A DNA stretch of 64,000 nt from Ariolimax columbianus (taxonomy: Eukaryota; Mollusca; Gastropoda; Stylommatophora; Arionidae): assembly GCA_036924085.1 (NCBI GenBank), contig JAVGWX010000014.1:42279556-42343555 (forward strand). Reading direction: 5' to 3'. Made by a program: the position numbers and the translations under genes. How positions within the stretch are numbered: position 1 is the stretch's first letter; every line of letters starts with the position of its first letter. This document shows positions 11,868 to 21,012 of the stretch, piece by piece. The notes under the pieces are model-generated. The model saw nothing but the letters and a program-made list of their open reading frames with translations. It did not search any database and was not told the DNA's origin.

Positions 11868-13040
11868 AAGAAAATGATCTAGAACAGCAGCAACAACTGT
11901 ATCATGTGTTTGTTAATTTTAACAACGCGTTTGATAGGGTATGGCATAAAGCGGTTTGGGCAACCATGAGGATGTATAAAATCAACATAAATATTATAAA
12001 GGTCCTTGAATACTGGTATGACAAGGCGTCCAGCGCAGTTCTTGTGAATGGGGGGCGAGGAGACTGGTTTCGCACATCAGTTGGTGTGAGACAGGGGTGT
12101 ACACTCTCTCCAACTCCTTTCAATATATTCCTTGAGGGAATTATGAGTGAGGCACTTGAAGGTCACGATGGTACTGTCAAGACAGGGGGCCGAACGATTA
12201 CCAACCTTCGTTTTGCAAATGATATCGACGGGTTGGCGGGTTCAGAAGCAGATCTCCAGGAATGGGTCAGAAGGCTCGATGAAACAGCTCTTGACTATGG
12301 TATGGAGATAAACTCTGGAAAGACCAAATTAACGACCAGCAACGCCTTGAGCTTCAACAGCAGGATAAAAGCTAATGGTCTGGAACTCGAAGTGGTGGAC
12401 CCTTTTAAATATCTAGGGTCGATTGTCAGTGATGAAGGATCAAAATGTGAAGTGTTGGTCAGAATAGCACAGGCAATAGCGGCGCTTTCATGGCTTAACA
12501 AAATCTGGCAAGATAAATGGTTAGCACTATGCACGAAAATCAGATGAATACGTACACTGGCCCTGACAATATTCATCTATGCTTTTGAAACATGGACAGT
12601 TACAGCTGACCTTCAGCGAAGGATACATGCCTTGGAGATGAGATTTTTCCGAAGACTTTTAAACGTCACGTAAAAAGATCAAGTTACAAATGAGGAAATA
12701 CGAGATAGAATTACAAAAGCAAAAGTGTTTTTTGCCTCTTGGCAACTGTCATAAGAAGGAAACTCGCTTGGTACGGTCACATATCGAGATCAAATGGTCT
12801 TGCAAAGACGATCCTCCACGGAAAGTGCAAGGCAGACGACGAAGAGACAGCCCCAAAATGAGGTGGAAGGACAACATAAAAGAATGGACCAATCTCTGAC
12901 CAGAAGACGCACAGGCAGCGGCCACTGACGGAGAAAAATGGCGTGGGCTTTTGAGGATGTCTTCATATGTGCCCCAATGATCTCACCGGTTACGGATTGA
13001 TCTGACCTGATCTGACCTGATTCTTTGGAATTCTTTCTGG
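11868..13040 (+). pseudogene. LINE reverse transcriptase, 5'-truncated, with long open segment
   Basis: A 213-codon open segment (11906-12547) begins inside RT. It shows LYHVFVNFNNAFDRVWHKA (motif A, with N in place of the catalytic D of DFxKAFD), SVGVRQGCTLSPTPFNIFLE (motif B), and NLRFANDIDGLAG, where the active-site FADD has become FAND. Then come EINSGKTKL and FKYLGSIVSDEGSK. Both changed acidic residues would inactivate the enzyme. After a stop, the tail continues broken to about 12950 (YAFETWTVTADLQRRIHALE, QVTNEEIRDRI). It ends near a short tandem (GATCTGACCT)n at 12998-13022, likely its 3' terminus. It belongs to a different LINE family from the one at 8885. Confidence 0.85.
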
Positions 13041-13219
13041 ACACAAGTTTCTAATACACGGTCGATTTTGAACTGAGGCAGAAACCTTTTTGGCCGAATA
13101 CGAATACAAACACAAAAAGTGAAAATATGATTGATGTAATAATTTGTGTTTTAAAATTATATAATGTTGACGAATAAATAATTACATAATAAATTAGGGA
13201 AACTGAAACGCCAGTCTGG
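13041..13219. other. Unassigned AT-rich spacer
   Basis: Nothing recognised. Confidence 0.3.
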
Positions 13220-13440
13220 TCAGGCACAATATACTGAATAGGATCACTATCTCTCTTCCCTGTAGCGTTCCCTGAAAACAGGATGTTTTCAAAGCAGCCT
13301 GGCTAACGTTAAGTGGATCGGTGTGATCACCGTAGTAGCGAGCGCAACGTTCAGGAAGCCGAGCATAGAGGGACCATGTTTCGTCTTCATCTCGTAGTAT
13401 TATCCACCAACTAATAACATCTCTTCCTATTGAACGACTG
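13220..13440 (+). repeat. Composite element Z, core copy (diverged)
   Basis: The stretch TGTTTTCAAAGCAGCCTGGC followed by TAACG, then GTAGTAGCGAGC, aligns in order with TGTTTTCATGGTAGCCGGAC, CAACG and GTAGTAGTGAGC of the best core at 45065-45320. It is preceded by AGGCACAATATACTGA, a decayed trace of the 38-bp array unit. Confidence 0.5.
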
Positions 13441-13984
13441 CCTTCAACGATACCCTCTAATATGGTCTTCAACAAGGAGGTATGTCTTGTTAAATGATCA
13501 AAATAAATTATTAATTATCTTTTCATCTTTCCCCCCAACCACAATTTCTTTGAATACCTCCGAATTTGATTTCTTCGATTTCTAAGAAATGCGTCCAACC
13601 TTTTTTTTAACCCATATTCCAAAGGCGTCAATCCTTTTTTCGAACTTGCTTTTCATTGGCTATGTTCCTGCGTCATAAATTAGTGACAAGTATACATAAC
13701 ACCTGTCAACTCTCATTCTCAAATTATGATTTATCTGTTTGGATGTTAGTATGTATCGCATGGTGCTGAATACCGTCTTGGCCTCTTGGCCATACCTACT
13801 CTCTTTCTGATTTCTTTTTCGCATGTTCATTTTTCCGTTTTTATTGGACTAATAAAAGAGAAACTCTTTACTTGTTCCAGTAGTTGATTTTTTTTTTGTA
13901 TTTACATAAAGGGTTTTTTGTAACTTTTCCCAAGTATCAAAGTCTATGTTTTATATATATGTTCATGTCTTACATCCTAACCCC
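13441..13984. other. Unassigned intergenic DNA
   Basis: Contains T-rich runs near 13600 and 13890. No gene or repeat unit recognised. Confidence 0.35.
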
Positions 13985-14213
13985 TACTTAAGTTGTACAT
14001 TTATATATTGCAGTAGCTTTTCTTACATCATGAGGCCGCTGATGAAGGTCGTTGAGGCTGTTGTGTTATGTGTGGCTTCATCTGCATGTCGCGCACTACT
14101 TCTGGGATCACACTGTTCCTCCCCCCCCCCCATTGTTAATGAGGCTGCAGTAACACAGTTTGTTCCCAAGAAGAACAGCATAGAAGTGAGGTGGCGTCTT
14201 GATCGATATGTTT
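13985..14213 (-). repeat. Composite element Z, core copy
   Basis: On the minus strand it matches the core at 45065-45320. Read on the plus strand the shared landmarks are GCAGTAGCTTTTCTTA, GCTGATGAAGGT, TTGTGTTATG, CATCTGCATGT and CGCACTACT. It sits directly against the 38-bp array at 14214, giving the same array-then-core order (on its own strand) as the copies at 19830 and 45065. A short poly-C lies at about 14121. Confidence 0.6.
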
Positions 14214-15400
14214 CACTGACCCTGAATAACATAGTCTAATCGGTGTACTATACTCGACCCTAACTAACACAGTATGATCAGTATGTTTAACCTGACACTG
14301 ACTAACATGATCTGACCAGTATGTTTTATCTGACCCTGACTAACATGGTCTGACCAGTATGTTTCATCTGACCCTGACTAACATGGTCTGATCAGTATGT
14401 TTCACCTGGCCCTAAATAACATGGTCTGATCAGTATGTTTCACCTGACCCTGACTAACATTCTATGATCAGTGGTCTGATCAGTATGTTTCATCTGACCC
14501 TGACTAACACGGTCTGATAAGTATGTTTCACCTGACGCTGACTAACATATTATGGTCAGTATGTTTTACCTGACCATGGCAAACATAATCTGATCAGTAT
14601 ACTTGCATCACCCTGACTAACACAGTCTTATTGGTATGTTATGCCTGACCCTAACATAGTTTGATCAGTAATCTTGTTTGACCCTGACTAACATAGTCTG
14701 ATCAGTATCTTTCACCTGACCTTTAATAACATCGTCTGGTCAGTATGTTTGCCTGACCCTGACTAACATGGTCTGACCAGTATGTTTGCCTGACCCTGGC
14801 TAACATGGTCTGACCAGTATGTTTGCCTGACCCTGGCTAACATGGTCTGACCATTATGCTTGCCTGACCCTGACTAACATACATAGTCTGACCAGTATGT
14901 TTGCCTGACCCTGACTAACATAGTCTGACCAGTATGTTTGCCTGACCCTGACTAACATAGGCTGACCATTATGTTATGCTTGACCTTGATTAACATGGCC
15001 TGACCAGTATGTTTGCCTGACCCTGACTAACATAGTCTGACCATTATGTTATGCTTGACCTTGATTAACATGGTCTGACCAGTATGTTTGCCTGACCCTG
15101 ACTAACATACATAGTCTGACCATTATGTTATGCTTGACCTTGATTAACATGGTCTGACCAGTATGTTTGCCTGACCCTGACTAACATACATAGTCTGACC
15201 ATTATGTTATGCTTGACCTTGATTAACATGGTCTGACCAGTATGTTTGCCTGACCCTGACTAACATGGTCTGACCATTATGTTATGCTTGACCCTGACTA
15301 ACATAGTCTGACCATTATGTTATGCTTGACCCTGACTAACATAGTCTGACCATTATGTTATGCTTGACCTTGATTAACATAGTCTGACCAGTATGTTTGC
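14214..15400. repeat. 38-bp minisatellite, about 30 copies, with a higher-order dimer
   Basis: The unit contains GTCTGACCAGTATGTTTGCC and TGACCCTGACTAACATG. The left half (to ~14700) is more diverged. From about 14860 to 15390, a variant carrying ACCATTATGTTATGCTTGAC alternates with the standard unit to give a ~75-80 bp higher-order unit repeated several times, so the array has been extended recently by unequal exchange. Related units in reverse orientation lie at 19830-19985 and about 45095-45120. Confidence 0.9.
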
Positions 15401-15489
15401 CCAACCAGACGTTGTTGATGCTGTAGTAGTTATTGTTTAATGTTCACAAGTAGTACATGTGCCCTTTTGTGTGTCCTGAACCGGGCCTT

Positions 15490-16209
15490 TCAGCCGTTAA
15501 TGGACATAGTAAAAATCAAAATCTGTTCATAAACATAAACAAAACAAAGATAATGACCACCGATAAAACACAATGTCAGCATCAATTTATAGTGGGTGGT
15601 GAGGAAATAGATCAGGTTACAGATTTTGAATATCTGGGCTCCAGAATCGACAAAAATGGTGACTGCTCGAAAGAAATCAGAAGACGACTAGCTATGGCAA
15701 TGCAGAGACTGAACAACCTGAAGAAATTATGGCAGGGCACCAACAAAACCATAACAGTAAAAGTCTTGAAAGCCTGTGCTTTTCCTGTGGCAGCTTATGG
15801 CCGTGAAGCATAGATGATTACCAAAACTTATAGACAAAGATTCGAATCCTTCGAGTCAAAATGTTACAGAAAGATCCTCAGAATACCCTGGACAGAGAAA
15901 AGAACAAATTTAGACATTCGGCAAGAGTTGAGCATAGAGGAGAACTGGTTTATGAATTCCATTTTGGCTAGAAAATGCAAATACTTTGGTCACATCAAGA
16001 GACACAACGGTCTTGAGAGGACGGTGATGGAAGGTATGGTGCCAGGCAAAAAAGGAAGGGGTAGACCAAGAAGACGATGGCACCAAGATATCCAGGAGTG
16101 CCTGAATATGACAGTGGCGGAAGCTGGTGTTTTGGCAAGGGAACGAGTTTCTTTCAGACATACTGTGATGGGAGCGACGTTCTACAAAGGACATGCTACA
16201 TGATGATGA
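15490..16209 (+). pseudogene. 5'-truncated LINE RT C-terminus with perfect 13-bp TSD
   Basis: TGAACCGGGCCTT occurs at 15477-15489 and 16210-16222, bracketing the insertion. The body encodes the end of RT and its tail in one frame. It begins in NKTKIMTTDKTQ and runs through FEYLGSRIDKNGDCSKEIRR, MQRLNNLKKLWQGTNK, KCYRKILRIPWTEKRTN, HIKRHNGLERTVMEGMVPGK and GATFYKGHAT, and ends with (ATG)n. One in-frame TAG at about 15811 stands where related copies have Trp, just before MTK/MITK. No catalytic RT core is included, so it cannot move itself. The target was element Z sequence. Relatives of this family: 48085-48530, 55050-56290 and 60334-60960. Confidence 0.9.
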
Positions 16210-16222
16210 TGAACCGGGCCTT

Positions 16223-16415
16223 ATATGACGGGTTGTTATATCTATACTCACATCTCTATAGTGCTGATGAAGGTCAGCTGATGTCTTCTATGCGGTTGTG
16301 TTATGCTTGGTTTGAACTTCGTTAGCCAACCTCGCAATGACAACAGCACGTTTCCAAGGAGAAAGTGAGGTGGGTGTCTTTGCCAGTATATTTTACCTGA
16401 ACCTGTTTAATGGGT
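16223..16415 (-). repeat. Composite element Z, core copy (left part displaced to about 15400-15489 by the LINE)
   Basis: The plus strand shows GTGCTGATGAAGGTCAGCTG, then GCGGTTGTGTTATGCTTGG and GCCAACCTCGCAATG, aligning with the reverse complement of the 45-kb core. Sequence on the other side of the LINE (15400-15489) carries GTTGATGCTGTAGTAGT, the expected flank. So this copy was split by the insertion. Confidence 0.55.
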
Positions 16416-16885
16416 TGGATCAGTCACCCCTGACCAGACGTTAGTCTCATCTCCTTTAACCATAAGTTAGTCTCATCTCTCTTGACCAGACGTTAGTCGA
16501 TCTCCCCTGTCCAGACGTTAGTCTCATCTTCCCTGACTATTCGTTAGTCGTATCTCCAATGACTAGACGTTAGTCTCATCTCCCCTAACCAGACGTTAGT
16601 CTCATCTCCTTTAACCACAAGTTAGTCTCATCTCTCTTGACCAGACGTTAGTCTCATCTCTCTTGACCAGACGTTAGTCGATCTCCCCTGACCAGACGTT
16701 AGTCTCATCTCCCCTGACTAGACGTTAATCGCATCTCTCTTGACCAGATGTGTGTCTCATATTCCCTGACTATGCGTTAGTCTCCTGTCTTCTGACTATG
16801 CGTTAGTCTCCTCTGCCCATATCAGGCGTAAGTTTCTTCTCCTCTGACCATGCGTTAGTCTCCTCTCCTCAGACCAGGATTTAGT
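16416..16885. repeat. 26-bp minisatellite, about 17 copies
   Basis: The unit is close to GACCAGACGTTAGTCTCATC followed by TCCCCT. Register is kept although individual units vary (CGTTAGTCGATCTCC, GCGTTAGTCTCCT). It adjoins a Z core just as the 38-bp array does, but the unit sequence differs, so this is a second array type in the same structural position. Confidence 0.85.
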
Positions 16886-17040
16886 CTCCTCTTGCCACAA
16901 GAAATAGTATGTGAAGAATCAGTTAATGCATTCATGAATAGCTTGGATGTACATATTTACTTTTAGATCAAGCGAAGTAGAATAAGCTGCAGTCTTCTAA
17001 CCAAGGACAAACAAGCTAAGCTAAGTTAAGAAAAGCATAC
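16886..17040 (+). mobile_element. CR1-like LINE 3' terminus with TTAAG-type tail
   Basis: The frame EESVNAFMNSLDVH is the standard end of CR1/L2-group polyproteins (compare GTIKAFMNTLDTH at about 35100). It is followed by ~60 bp of 3' UTR and a GCTAAGCTAAGTTAAG tail. Only the extreme 3' end survives. Confidence 0.6.
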
Positions 17041-17261
17041 ATTTAAACAAACAAACAAAAACAATGATTCGGGCATTCTGTAAGAGTGCGGCCTAATCAA
17101 CTGAAACAGAACAGCAAAGTAAGACATTATTTCTACAGTGCACGACACAGAATCCGAGTGGAACCTGATAAAATTACATAATCCTTCAACTACATGGACT
17201 GCACAAACCGACACCGTACGCTTGATCCAATATAGACAGAATATTAACTCTCGTCACAGCG
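17041..17261. other. Unassigned DNA
   Basis: No feature recognised. Confidence 0.3.
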
Positions 17262-17375
17262 CATCTGCAGCATAGATGGCGCCTAACAGGCTGCGGGTAT
17301 ACTTTTCTCGTATGTTTGAGTTTATTAAGTTGGACTCGCACATCGGTTAACCACCCTTCAAGGCAGACTGTGGAG
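17262..17375 (+). mobile_element. Dispersed repeat family X, partial copy
   Basis: Contains GCATAGATGGCGCCTAACAG, GCTGCGGGTATACTTTTCTC, TTTGAGTTTATTAAG and CGCACATCGGTTAACCACC. Both ends of the element are missing relative to copies of ~390 bp elsewhere. Confidence 0.75.
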
Positions 17376-17762
17376 TGTTTTCGAAACTATAACAACAACT
17401 TTTCAGTTAAGTTAAGTGGATGGGCGTCTAAACGTAATTTCACATTTACATTAAAAAATCCATTCACCTGTTTCTGTCATAAGACAATGTATGATATCTA
17501 ACCAACTAGTGCCAGCAATGCGGAAAAATATACGTTTCGTACTCAATCTCATTGTACTATTTGACCGAATACGAACAACTTAATGAATGCACTGCTCACA
17601 CCTCAGAAGCGAATACTGAACGAATATTCCAAATAGCCTTTATATGATGTAATCAAGATGGACTAACTTCCTATAAAGCAGTTAAGATGGCGAATTACGA
17701 AATACACCACATAAAAGACGGAATTGGCCTTTGCGAAACTATACATCTAACGGAACGCCTAA
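17376..17762. other. Unassigned DNA
   Basis: No gene or repeat recognised. Confidence 0.3.
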
Positions 17763-18107
17763 TTAAGCCATCTTTATTGCAGATAAAACACAAGATCGAC
17801 AGAGCACGGATAACAGCAAAATAGCTGTAAAGAGAACTCTGCTTTTATCAAGTAATAGCTGATTAACACTATTGTATTGAAGGGCATGACAGGAAGAAAT
17901 ATCCTTATAAATTGCAGATATCGCTACAAGGCTGATAAATGGGCTCAACAAAATATCGTATTTATTGTTATAGTTACGTGTGTTTGTCACGCCTGACCTC
18001 GACTGTATAACAGAAGCGGTTTTTGTCAGTATAGCTATTATTAGCAAGCCAAACAATATGCAGATCAGCTTAAGCTTCGCCGCCTCGGCCACTTTTGTTC
18101 CGTACAT
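17763..18107 (-). CDS. Candidate first coding exon of an unidentified membrane protein (weak)
   Basis: The minus-strand frame of 114 codons opens MYGTKVAEAAKLKLI and then CILFGLLIIAILT. That is a short, basic N-terminal tail followed by a ~17-residue hydrophobic segment, the layout of a signal anchor in a type II membrane protein. The later part is less convincing and may be read-through into an intron: a possible donor, GAG|GTCAGG, follows about codon 37. Directly upstream on the same strand (18108-18300) are a CCAAT element (GGCCAATCAG), CACGTG and GATGGCGTCA, which look promoter-like and stand out from the repeat-rich surroundings. I do not recognise the protein. It may equally be a chance frame. 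Confidence 0.25.
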   Translation of the reverse strand: MYGTKVAEAAKLKLICILFGLLIIAILTKTASVIQSRSGVTNTRNYNNKYDILLSPFISLVAISAIYKDISSCHALQYNSVNQLLLDKSRVLFTAILLLSVLCRSCVLSAIKMA

Positions 18108-18300
18108 GATTATGAGGCGCTTAAATCATCCATTCCTTCATCAGGATTGACTAAATGACTCGGCGTCTGACATTCTGATTGGCCTGTAATTGCAGCCACG
18201 TGATATGTGACGCCATCATCCTGATTTACGTCTTCTAACGTCTAAAACCGTCGCCTGGCTTCTGAAACGTGGGCAATGATTTACTCATTTGTCTCTCCCC
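18108..18300 (-). promoter_or_regulatory. Possible promoter region upstream of the 18107 start
   Basis: Read toward the candidate start on the minus strand, the segment holds TGGCGTCA (CRE-like), CACGTG (E-box), and GGCCAATCAG (CCAAT box) about 70 bp before the ATG. No TATA box is evident. Single motifs of this length occur by chance; it is their clustering next to an ATG with a signal-anchor-like start that makes it worth recording. Confidence 0.25.
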
Positions 18301-18917
18301 GCGTGAAATTTGGCCAACAGCACGTCATGCAGCTGGCGTACATACCTCGTGTACGTAATCCTACGTCATAAGCTTGGACAACACCTGCGCTTACGGCCTG
18401 GTGCACGAAACGGTAGTTCAGATGGGGTGCATCTGACAGGATGGCCACTGTTATTTTTCGAGGATGCTTTGCAGAGTTTTTCAGTATATATACAACATAT
18501 CAGATGTCATTAAGGCTTGTCACGGTGTAGGGGTAAGATGGAGGAAAAACATCTTTAATCAGGCGTGGATTGAAGGCTAGGTTGATGGAGCTTAGCAAAG
18601 AGCCGTAGTTTGGTCATTTAGTCAGAATATATCATGACTAGCCTGCATCAAGAGCATATCATATGCATGTGTCCGGTCCACGAGCAAGATGCAGACCATG
18701 ACTTTGATGGATCGAGTGTGTCTCTGACAATTTCCTGAGGTTACACCTAACGACAACACAGACCTCCATCTTGGCGATAACAAGAAATCAATGCATCGCA
18801 CCTCTCTGTGACGCCGAATGGCAAGAGGACACAAGAAGAAGTAGTCTGAGTTGATAGTTGTCATGTGCACGACGAGTGTTGGTCTCAATTAAAATAAAAC
18901 AAAGGTCAATGTACCTT
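18301..18917. other. Unassigned DNA
   Basis: Two short frames (18310-18513 plus, 18622-18888 minus) show no recognised motif. No repeat seen. Confidence 0.3.
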
Positions 18918-19779
18918 GACTGGGTGATACTTCTTCTTCTTCTTCTTCTTCATCGTACGCAGTCAGACAGTAACCATTATTTTTTTCGAAAAAAGCGGCG
19001 GTCATCCTGAGGCTGTCGACACTGCCATAGAGCTTGTCTTGCAGTTCCACTGGTGATGGCCACATCTGCTCTCATTGATCCTCGAATGTCGGGCAGTTCT
19101 GCAGCAGATGTTCAGCGGTCATTTTACCGGTACCGCACGGGAATTCGTCGGTACCATCTATCTTTAATTTGTTGAATAGGTGGTACCTCAGTCTGTTGTG
19201 GCCAGTGCGAAGTCTGAAGACAACGACCTGCTCTCTTCTGTTCAACTGGTAATAGGCATCGTTTTTGGTGTAACCAGTATGTTCGGTTTCCCATTTGGTC
19301 ATGTATCTGGCTTTGATAAGCCGCTTTGACTCTTCGTACGTCATACTAGTATCTGTTTGTGGTAGTCTTGCACCTTCTTTTGCCAGTCTGTCTGCCTCCT
19401 CGTTGCCGTGGATGTTGCAGTGTGATGAGACCCACTGTACCACTACCCTTTTTGGTACGGACTGCTGGCACAGTTTGCAGAGTGCTGCTCTTAAGCCATT
19501 AAGCGCAGTGTTTTTCTGGCTTTTTAGCGATGTGACTACTGCGAGAGCATCTGTAAGCTGGACTATATGGCTTTCATTTTCTTTGTGTGTCACCATTTCT
19601 TCCACTGCCGCCCTCAGTGCCTCTGCCTCCGCTCTGAAATTGCTTGTGTACTTACCAGTAGCGAATGACAGTGTTATTATTCTGCCATTTGGTAGGTTCA
19701 GGAATGCTCCTGCCCCTCCGTTCTGTGTAGTGTTTGTTACAGAACCGTCGGTGTATGCATGGGTCCGACTGGGTGATAC
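18918..19779 (-). pseudogene. I-like LINE, strongly 5'-truncated copy (RNase H and zinc tail) with 13-bp TSD
   Basis: GACTGGGTGATAC is at 18918-18930 and 19767-19779. Between them, on the minus strand, is the last ~830 bp of the LINE seen nearly whole at 48889-52537. It starts within THAYTDGSVTN (first RNase H aspartate). It continues with AEAEALRAAVEEMVTH (Glu), VQLTDALAVV (Asp) and HGNEEADRLAKEGA (last Asp), then the GTGKMTAEHLLQNC tail. The 3' end is (GAA)n, seen as TTC at 18931-18952. A stop after PTFEDQ breaks the C-terminus, and one zinc cysteine is lost (ECPCG has become EFPCG). RNase H would remove template RNA during insertion. Confidence 0.9.
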
Positions 19780-19829
19780 AATCTAAGAAACTTTTCGAAA
19801 CACATCTGTTAATATTATGCCCAGCTTAT

Positions 19830-20165
19830 AACGTTGAAATATGGAGAGGAGGCAAAATATACGGATCGGACATGTTAGTCAAATTCAGGCAAAATATATC
19901 GATGGGACATGTTAGTCAAGTTCAGGCAAAATATACCGATCGGACATGTTAGTCAGGGTCAGGCAAGATATACTGACCAAGACGTGTAACTCACTTTGAT
20001 GTAGGTTTTCTCTTGTTTTCATTGCAGTCTGGCTAACGAGGTGTGAATCGACAGACTCAAAATAGTAAGCGACACACAGATGAAACCATGTATCGCACAA
20101 CTGCATGTATGACCCCGATGCACCTTCATCAATACACTTTGGATATAACAAAGCTACTGCAAACA
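19830..20165 (+). repeat. Composite element Z: about four array units followed by the core
   Basis: Units of CATGTTAGTCAAGTTCAGGC plus AAAATATACCGATCGGA repeat at about 40 bp from 19840 to 19985, the reverse-orientation relative of the 14.2-15.4 kb array. The core follows: TTGTTTTCATTGCAGTCTGG, CTAACGAGGTGTG, ATCGACAGACTC, CACAGATGA, GCACAACTGCATG and CACCTTCATCAATACAC. It aligns over about 190 bp with 45150-45320. Confidence 0.65.
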
Positions 20166-20479
20166 TCCAATTTACTATTTTTTCAGGATCACAGTATGGG
20201 TTTTCAAGAATAACATAGCGTTGAAACCCCTTTTCACATTTGTTTTGTTTGCCTGTTCTTCACATTGTACAATTTTATGTAACGTTTTCTATTTGTATTG
20301 CACGGCACAATGAAAACGGTAGGCATTGTCTCTGATGTCTGTAGTGAAAGCAAAGGCTTCTGAGCAGGCTTGCCACTACATGGATCATAGCAACGATCCC
20401 CACTTAGTTATTCAGGGTGCTGTAGAAAGCCGATTTCCATGTGCAGAGCGGAGAAGATAGGATAGGACCCGGTCATTAT
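20166..20479. other. Unassigned DNA
   Basis: No feature recognised. Confidence 0.3.
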
Positions 20480-20581
20480 GTTGTGTCACATACTGGCGCA
20501 AACAGTTTAGTTCAGTGAGAGGATGGCAAAAGAGACACTGAAATCCAACACATATGTAATAAAGTAAGTCAAATCATTGGA
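20480..20581 (+). pseudogene. LINE3 left fragment (continues at 20947 and 22234)
   Basis: The plus strand reads KRDTEIQHICNKVSQIIG, a typical stretch just after the RT palm in LINEs. When SINE Y and the I-like LINE are set aside, it runs on into ITLYNTLFLPTLCSQ (~22290-22335). The segment ends in the 12-bp target sequence CAAATCATTGGA (20570-20581) that was duplicated by SINE Y. Confidence 0.6.
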
Positions 20582-20946
20582 TTGGATCAAGATACTGAGC
20601 AGCACATGAGCTGTAGTGGTCAGCGACCCATAGCTGATGGTTAGCGTCAGGGCCAGCGATCCAGAGCTGCCAAGACCCTTCTACACCTCCACGCGGTGAT
20701 CGTGGATCGTGGAACAGGCTGCAGCAGGGCAGACTGGCTAAGGTGAAGGGATCGAAGAGGGAATGCTAACACGGTACTCAAATAATGCTTGTTGAAGTCA
20801 GATGTGTTGGACCGAAACGTGCAAATATCACAGTCAAGCTGTATACTACGACACAACGCATTCCGTTCTCTGGATTACGTTCTGATACTTAAGCCCTTTC
20901 AGGGTTTAATAGTGTGAGCTTGAGAACGAACGAAGCCAAGCCAAGC
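20582..20946 (+). mobile_element. SINE-like family Y, copy with perfect 12-bp TSD
   Basis: CAAATCATTGGA at 20570-20581 recurs at 20947-20958, bracketing ~365 bp. Family landmarks: TGAGCTGTAGTGGTCAGCGA, CTTCTACACCTCCACGCGGT, GGGATCGAAGA, TTGAAGTCAGATGT, GACCGAAACGTGCAAATATC and CATTCCGTTCTCTGGAT. It ends GAACGAACGAAGCCAAGCC, a GAA-like tail. Other copies: 47660-48010 (minus), 54085-54450 (plus), 59290-59640 (minus); the minus copies end against TTC-rich DNA, that is a GAA tail. GGGATCGAAG resembles a degenerate Pol III B box (GGTTCGAATCC), but no tRNA fold is clear. Confidence 0.8.
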
Positions 20947-21012
20947 CAAATCATTGGAGAAAGGTCCCCGATATTGCAATGTTAACACGTGCCAGTGGAT
21001 TAAAAAAACGCT
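20809..21012 (+). repeat. 204-bp direct repeat, left copy (unusually long LINE target-site duplication)
   Basis: By eye this is identical to 22096-22299 except one base (A at 21006 versus T at 22293), with a constant offset of 1287. It comprises the 3' part of SINE Y plus ~55 bp of LINE3. The left copy is continuous with the rest of Y; the right copy is continuous with the rest of LINE3. That is exactly what a duplicated target looks like. Confidence 0.9.

Noticed and set aside
14214..15400. CRISPR-like appearance of regularly spaced 38-bp repeats
   Set aside because: Units abut with no unique spacers; the sequence is eukaryotic and no cas genes are present. It is a minisatellite.
19295..19786. 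163-codon plus-strand frame
   Set aside because: Shadow of the minus-strand RNase H frame of the I-like LINE; the same mirror frame appears at 21253-21741 and 51692-52180.
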